Part shown: positions 6,315 through 9,248 of the stretch, one piece after another
How positions within the stretch are numbered: the stretch's first letter is position 1
Layout of the letters: every line of letters starts with the position of its first letter
NCBI GenBank assembly: GCA_026710225.1
Contig: JAPORI010000194.1
Coordinates: forward strand, 1 to 9,248
Source of the DNA: Betaproteobacteria bacterium
GTDB lineage: Bacteria > Pseudomonadota > Gammaproteobacteria > Tethybacterales > Tethybacteraceae
DNA length: 9,248 bases
Direction: 5' to 3'
Made by a program: the position numbers and the translations under genes
The notes under the pieces: model-generated
What the model saw: only the letters and a program-made list of their open reading frames with translations
What the model was told of the DNA's origin: nothing
Databases searched by the model: none

Positions 6315-6374
6315 ATGTTTGCCAAGCACATTGACAGGTGTATCAGCGCGGCTTTGCCGGTAGCGTTGCGATGA
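6315..6374 (+). CDS. Possible 19-codon leader reading frame overlapping the ispB-like start
   Basis: This is an ATG-initiated frame encoding MFAKHIDRCISAALPVALR. Its TGA overlaps the ATG at 6371 of the polyprenyl synthase gene in a typical ATGA coupling arrangement. It has no good ribosome binding site, and at this length it could arise by chance. If translated, it would help initiate at 6371, which itself lacks a Shine-Dalgarno site. I cannot tell from a single sequence whether it is used. Confidence 0.2.
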   Translation: MFAKHIDRCISAALPVALR

Positions 6375-7345
6375 CCACTGCGGCGCATCAGGAGGTTGCC
6401 TGCCTGTCGCCGACCCAGCGGCGGCTGCGCGCCCGGCGGGCGGTGGAGGCTTCGGTGGGCACCGATGTTGCCCATGCCGAGGAGGTGCTTGGCTATTCGC
6501 TTGCCGGCGGCAAGGGAATGCGGGCGCTGATTGCCCATACTTGTGGCGACTACTGTCAGTTGCCGCTGGATGTGTGTGACAAGATTGCCGCTGCGATCGA
6601 AATGATTCATGTTGCCTGTCTGGTGCACGATGATGTGGTTGATGATGCCGAGACCCGTCGCCACCAGGCCAGCACCAACTGTCAGTACGGAAATCCTTCC
6701 GCAGTCCTGATTGGCGATTTCCTGTATTCGCGCGCTTCCCAGTTGCTGTGCGATGCCGGCAGTCTCCGGCTGATGGCCAAGCTTGCCGATGCAACCAATC
6801 TGCTGGCTCAAGGTGAACTCATCCAGCTTGCCAATGCCGGAACCTTGCAGCGAACCGATGTCTATCTGGACATGATCTGGCGCAAGACGGCTGCGCTGTT
6901 TGCGGTGGCTGCCGAGGCCGGTGCAACGGTGGTCGGCGACGAGCAATTGGCAGCGCGCCTGCATGTCTTTGGCAGAGAGGCCGGTCTGGCGTTTCAAATC
7001 GGCGATGACTGCATCGATTACGAGGGTCGCGAAGATGAAATCGGCAAGAATCCCGGTGGCGACTTTGCCGAAGGAAAGGTGACCATGCCTTTCCTGTGCG
7101 CTTTGGAACTGGCCGATGAGCGGCAGCAGCGCGAACTGCATGAGTTGTTCAAGTGTCGCGAGCAATCCGGCTCGTTTGCGCAAGCCCGTTCGATTCTTGA
7201 AGAAGTGGGGGCTCTTGAAAAAGCCCGGCAGAAGGTTTCCGAGCATGTTGCGCTGGCAGTCAGGCAACTGGAACAGATTCCTAATCGCGAGCATGTCGGC
7301 CAGTTGCATCAAATTGCCGAGGCGATGCTGGCCAGGAATCGCTAG
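6371..7345 (+). CDS. ispB: Long-chain (all-trans) polyprenyl diphosphate synthase, IspB-like
   Basis: This enzyme extends farnesyl diphosphate with isopentenyl diphosphate to make the quinone side chain (octaprenyl or similar). From ATG 6371 it has 324 residues (E. coli IspB 323). The first Asp-rich motif is DDVVD (87-91) with RR at 96-97; the second is DDCID (212-216), preceded by FQ (208-209). K172-T173 and the GKNPGGDFAEGK block are also kept. Ala at position -5 from the first motif fits a long-chain product. The IPP-binding GGKRxRP reads GGKGMRA (46-52): K48 and R51 are kept, but the usual Arg and Pro are lost. A GTG at 6338 in the same frame would add 11 residues; 6371 was preferred for length. 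It sits after proB here, whereas it is usually divergent from rplU in related bacteria. The exact chain length is not determined by sequence. Confidence 0.87.
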   Translation: MTTAAHQEVACLSPTQRRLRARRAVEASVGTDVAHAEEVLGYSLAGGKGMRALIAHTCGDYCQLPLDVCDKIAAAIEMIHVACLVHDDVVDDAETRRHQASTNCQYGNPSAVLIGDFLYSRASQLLCDAGSLRLMAKLADATNLLAQGELIQLANAGTLQRTDVYLDMIWRKTAALFAVAAEAGATVVGDEQLAARLHVFGREAGLAFQIGDDCIDYEGREDEIGKNPGGDFAEGKVTMPFLCALELADERQQRELHELFKCREQSGSFAQARSILEEVGALEKARQKVSEHVALAVRQLEQIPNREHVGQLHQIAEAMLARNR

Positions 7346-7347
7346 GA

Positions 7348-8028
7348 TTGCGCAAGCAGGATGCGGCCGGGGATTATTCCCTGGCCGTGATCGTTCCGGT
7401 TGCGGCAGCCGAGGATCAGTGGCCGCAGTTTTCCGAAGCAGTCGCTTCGCTCGGGCCAATCATCCATGTATCCCGTCGCAGCCGGCCGCAGCAACTGGAT
7501 GCAAGCACAACCTGGCTGTCAATCGACTCCGATGGGCGCGGCGCTGCACTCAACGCCGGGGCCCGGGCGGCTGAGGATGCAACCCATCTGTGGTTCGTGC
7601 ACGCGGACAGCATCCTGCCGGAAGCTGCTGCCAGTGAACTGGCCGCGGCGATCCGGCGCAATCCGCAGGCGTTGCACTATTTCGATTTGAAATTTCACGA
7701 TGGACCGGCACTGATGCGCATCAACGAGTTCGGGGTTCGGATGCGCTGCCTGCTGTTTAATGCTCCGTTCGGAGATCAGGCGATCTGCGTGCCGCGTTCG
7801 CTGCATGAGAAGATCGGCGGCTTTCCCGAGCGGGTCGCTTATGGAGAGGATCACTTGTATGTGCGCGCTGCCCGCCGGGCTGGGGCGGCTTGCATCCGCT
7901 TGCCGCTGGCGGTGGCGACCAGCGCCCGCAAGTATGTCAACAACGGATGGTTCAAGGTGGTGTGCGACCATCAGGTCAAGTGTATCAGTCAGGCGCTTGC
8001 CGACCGCACAGCCAACCCGCCGGATTGA
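7348..8028 (+). CDS. Glycosyltransferase family 2, TIGR04283 type (rSAM/selenodomain-associated transferase 2)
   Basis: This is a small GT-A-fold transferase of about 226 residues with no membrane anchor. The start is a TTG two nt after the ispB stop, with AGGA 10 nt upstream; an in-frame GTG at 7387 would remove part of the first beta strand (LAVIVPV, 12-18). Family landmarks are GRGAALNAGARAA (63-75), the metal-binding HAD (85-87), YFDLKF (111-116), GDQAI (142-146), GGFPE (157-161), ED (167-168), and the TSARK motif near 200. The usual DGGSTDGT loop after the first strand is not recognisable: the sequence there is HVSRRSRPQQL. The reaction of this family is unknown; members commonly sit beside TIGR04282 proteins and sometimes radical-SAM genes. 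The gene overlaps the next by 1 nt (TGATG), a strong sign of a functional pair. Confidence 0.85.
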   Translation: MRKQDAAGDYSLAVIVPVAAAEDQWPQFSEAVASLGPIIHVSRRSRPQQLDASTTWLSIDSDGRGAALNAGARAAEDATHLWFVHADSILPEAAASELAAAIRRNPQALHYFDLKFHDGPALMRINEFGVRMRCLLFNAPFGDQAICVPRSLHEKIGGFPERVAYGEDHLYVRAARRAGAACIRLPLAVATSARKYVNNGWFKVVCDHQVKCISQALADRTANPPD

Positions 8029-8690
8029 TGCAGCCGGCTTTGGCAATCTTTGCCCGCACTCCGCAGCGCTCGGCGGCCAAGACCAGATTGGCCGAACAGA
8101 CTTGCCGCACCGATGCCGAGCGCCTGTACGAACTTTCGCTGCGCTGCCTGGCCGAAACCGGCCGCGCCTTGCTTGCCGAAGGCTGGCAAGTCACCTGGGC
8201 GGTTGCCGAATCCGGAGGCGAGCAGGATGAATACTGGCAGCAAACCGGAATTGCTGCATTCAGTTCCGGAGCAGGTGCGCTCGGCAGCCGGCTTGCCCAC
8301 ACCTATGCGCGGTTGCTCGGCGACACTGCGGTTGCGGTAATGATCGGCAGTGACTCCCCGCAATTATCGGTGCCCCGGTTGCAGCAGGCCGCGCAAGCGG
8401 CTGAGCGCAGCAGCCTTGCTGCCGGACCGGCGGCCGATGGCGGTTTTTATGTATTTGCCGGCAGCAGGCCTATTGATGCCGGGGTCTGGGAAGCGGTTTC
8501 CTATAGTCAGTCTGACACTCTTGAGCAGTTGTGCCGGGCAATTGGCAGTGAAGTTGCAATGCTCGCTCCGGAGCCGGATTTTGATGATTTGGATTCGCTT
8601 GCCGAAGTGGTCTTGCAAATGCCAAAGCCGGCAAGTGCCACCCAGCAGCAGTTTTGTCAACTCGCCAAAAGGTTGCTTGCCAAAGACTGA
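8028..8690 (+). CDS. TIGR04282/DUF2064 transferase (rSAM/selenodomain-associated transferase 1)
   Basis: This is a 220-residue cytoplasmic protein related to nucleotide-sugar-type transferases of the GT-A/CofC-like fold. Recognisable elements are FARTPQRSAAKTRL (8-21, matching the family FxKxPxxGxxKTRL), GSDSP (107-111, the metal-binding GxDxP) and GPAADGGFY (133-141). A C-terminal DFDDLDSLAEV follows, matching the usual DVDTxEDL. The ATG at 8028 overlaps the preceding stop by 1 nt; the frame is open further upstream, to 7890, but that lies over the partner gene. No catalysed reaction is established for the family. The pairing with TIGR04283, here joined to a polyprenyl synthase, suggests a shared step in making a glycosylated or modified small molecule or lipid, which is an inference. 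It ends 9 nt from convergent ilvA with no terminator visible. Confidence 0.9.
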   Translation: MQPALAIFARTPQRSAAKTRLAEQTCRTDAERLYELSLRCLAETGRALLAEGWQVTWAVAESGGEQDEYWQQTGIAAFSSGAGALGSRLAHTYARLLGDTAVAVMIGSDSPQLSVPRLQQAAQAAERSSLAAGPAADGGFYVFAGSRPIDAGVWEAVSYSQSDTLEQLCRAIGSEVAMLAPEPDFDDLDSLAEVVLQMPKPASATQQQFCQLAKRLLAKD

Positions 8691-8699
8691 TCTTCTGGC

Positions 8700-9248
8700 C
8701 TAGACAATTTTGCGCTTTGGGCGCGAATTGCCTTTCGGATCGGCCAGAAACATCTGGTAGGCGAGGCTGTCATCGGCGCTCCAGTGGGTGTAGCCGATTT
8801 TTTCGAAAGCTTCGTGCAGTTGTTTGAGTTCGCTGTCGGGAACCTGGAATCCGGCCAGGACCCGTCCGTAGTCGGCGCCGTGGAAGCGATAGTGGAACAT
8901 CGAGATATTCCAGTGCGGCTTGAGATGCTTGAGAAAATTGGCCAGAGCGCCAGCCCTTTCCGGAAACTCGAAGCGAAAGACATGCTCGCGCTGTTGCAGG
9001 TGGGCGCGTCCGCCGATCATGTGCCGGATGTGCAATTCGGCGTTTTCATCGCCGGTCAGATCGACGGCTTCGATGCCGGCCTTGCGCAATGAATCGATGA
9101 TTTGCTTGCGTTCTTCGGGGGCAGAAAGTTCGATGCCGGCAAATACATGAGCATCAGAATCGCCAGCGTAGCGGTAGTTGAATTCGGTTACCGATCGCTT
9201 GCCGAGCAGGTTGCAAAAGCGCAGGAAACTGCGCGGCTTTTCCGGGCT
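8700..9248 (-). CDS. ilvA: Biosynthetic threonine ammonia-lyase, C-terminal regulatory part
   Basis: This enzyme deaminates threonine to 2-oxobutyrate, the first step of isoleucine synthesis. Only the last 182 codons are in the window; the PLP-binding catalytic domain lies beyond the right edge. The visible part holds two ACT-like regulatory repeats, where isoleucine inhibits and valine activates the E. coli enzyme. The first repeat includes SFLRFCNLLG and RSVTEFNYRYA. The second includes FRFEFPERAGAL, WNISMFHYR and HGADYGRVLAGF. All of these line up with E. coli IlvA, including the linker HIRHMIGGR. The protein continues about 10 residues beyond the usual FFLAG end with a basic tail (PKGNSRPKRKIV). 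The gene converges on the DUF2064 gene with 9 nt between stops. The long two-repeat end separates it from the catabolic TdcB type. Confidence 0.97.
   Translation of the reverse strand, partial: SPEKPRSFLRFCNLLGKRSVTEFNYRYAGDSDAHVFAGIELSAPEERKQIIDSLRKAGIEAVDLTGDENAELHIRHMIGGRAHLQQREHVFRFEFPERAGALANFLKHLKPHWNISMFHYRFHGADYGRVLAGFQVPDSELKQLHEAFEKIGYTHWSADDSLAYQMFLADPKGNSRPKRKIV

Noticed and set aside
6331..6336. A perfect TTGACA in the proB-ispB gap as a -35 box
   Set aside because: No acceptable -10 hexamer follows at 15-19 bp, so I treat it as chance.
6278..7459. A 393-codon open frame on the minus strand opposite the ispB-like gene
   Set aside because: It is antisense to a gene with complete aspartate-rich motifs, resembles no family, and is explained by codon bias.

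Overview
The window is a densely packed stretch of bacterial chromosome at roughly 60% GC. It probably comes from a gamma/beta-lineage proteobacterium: the order rplU-rpmA-obgE-proB is typical of that group, and the Map, ObgE, IlvA and octaprenyl-diphosphate-synthase-like proteins align residue by residue with their E. coli counterparts. I cannot place it more closely. The longest gap between genes is 115 bp (between proB and ispB), neighbouring genes often overlap by 1-14 nt, and there are no RNA genes, insertion sequences, CRISPR arrays or prophage genes. This looks like compact core genome.

Layout. The left third (1-3409) reads leftward as one tightly coupled unit: gmk (guanylate kinase), then an exported PQQ-dependent sorbosone/aldose-type sugar dehydrogenase, then map (methionine aminopeptidase), then a polytopic Alg9/PIG-B-like GT22 mannosyltransferase that runs off the left edge. 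Overlaps are 4, 8 and 14 nt. The middle and right (3430-8690) read rightward: rplU, rpmA, obgE, proB, a long-chain polyprenyl diphosphate synthase (ispB-like), and a pair of small transferases of the 'rSAM/selenodomain-associated transferase 2 and 1' families (TIGR04283, then TIGR04282/DUF2064). The last 549 bases hold the C-terminal regulatory half of ilvA on the opposite strand, only 9 nt from the preceding gene and convergent with it.

The two units are divergent and separated by only 20 bp (3410-3429). Candidate -10 elements for both directions fit there, which would put both transcription starts within about 10 nt of their start codons. proB has an exact TATAAT ending 8 nt before its ATG. 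Only rpmA has a strong Shine-Dalgarno sequence, with a weaker one at the TIGR04283 gene. Leaderless or SD-independent initiation may therefore be common in this organism.

Functional themes. Translation and nucleotide housekeeping (gmk, map, rplU, rpmA, obgE) is mixed with proline and isoleucine synthesis (proB, ilvA). There is also a loose lipid/glycan theme: a polyprenyl diphosphate synthase, two small glycosyl/nucleotidyl-type transferases, and a GT22 enzyme of a class that uses polyprenyl-phosphate-linked sugars. No obviously new system is present. The points most worth a second look are the compressed divergent promoters, the altered GMP-binding loop in guanylate kinase, the GT22 enzyme with the sugar dehydrogenase in a housekeeping operon, and the transferase pair joined to ispB.
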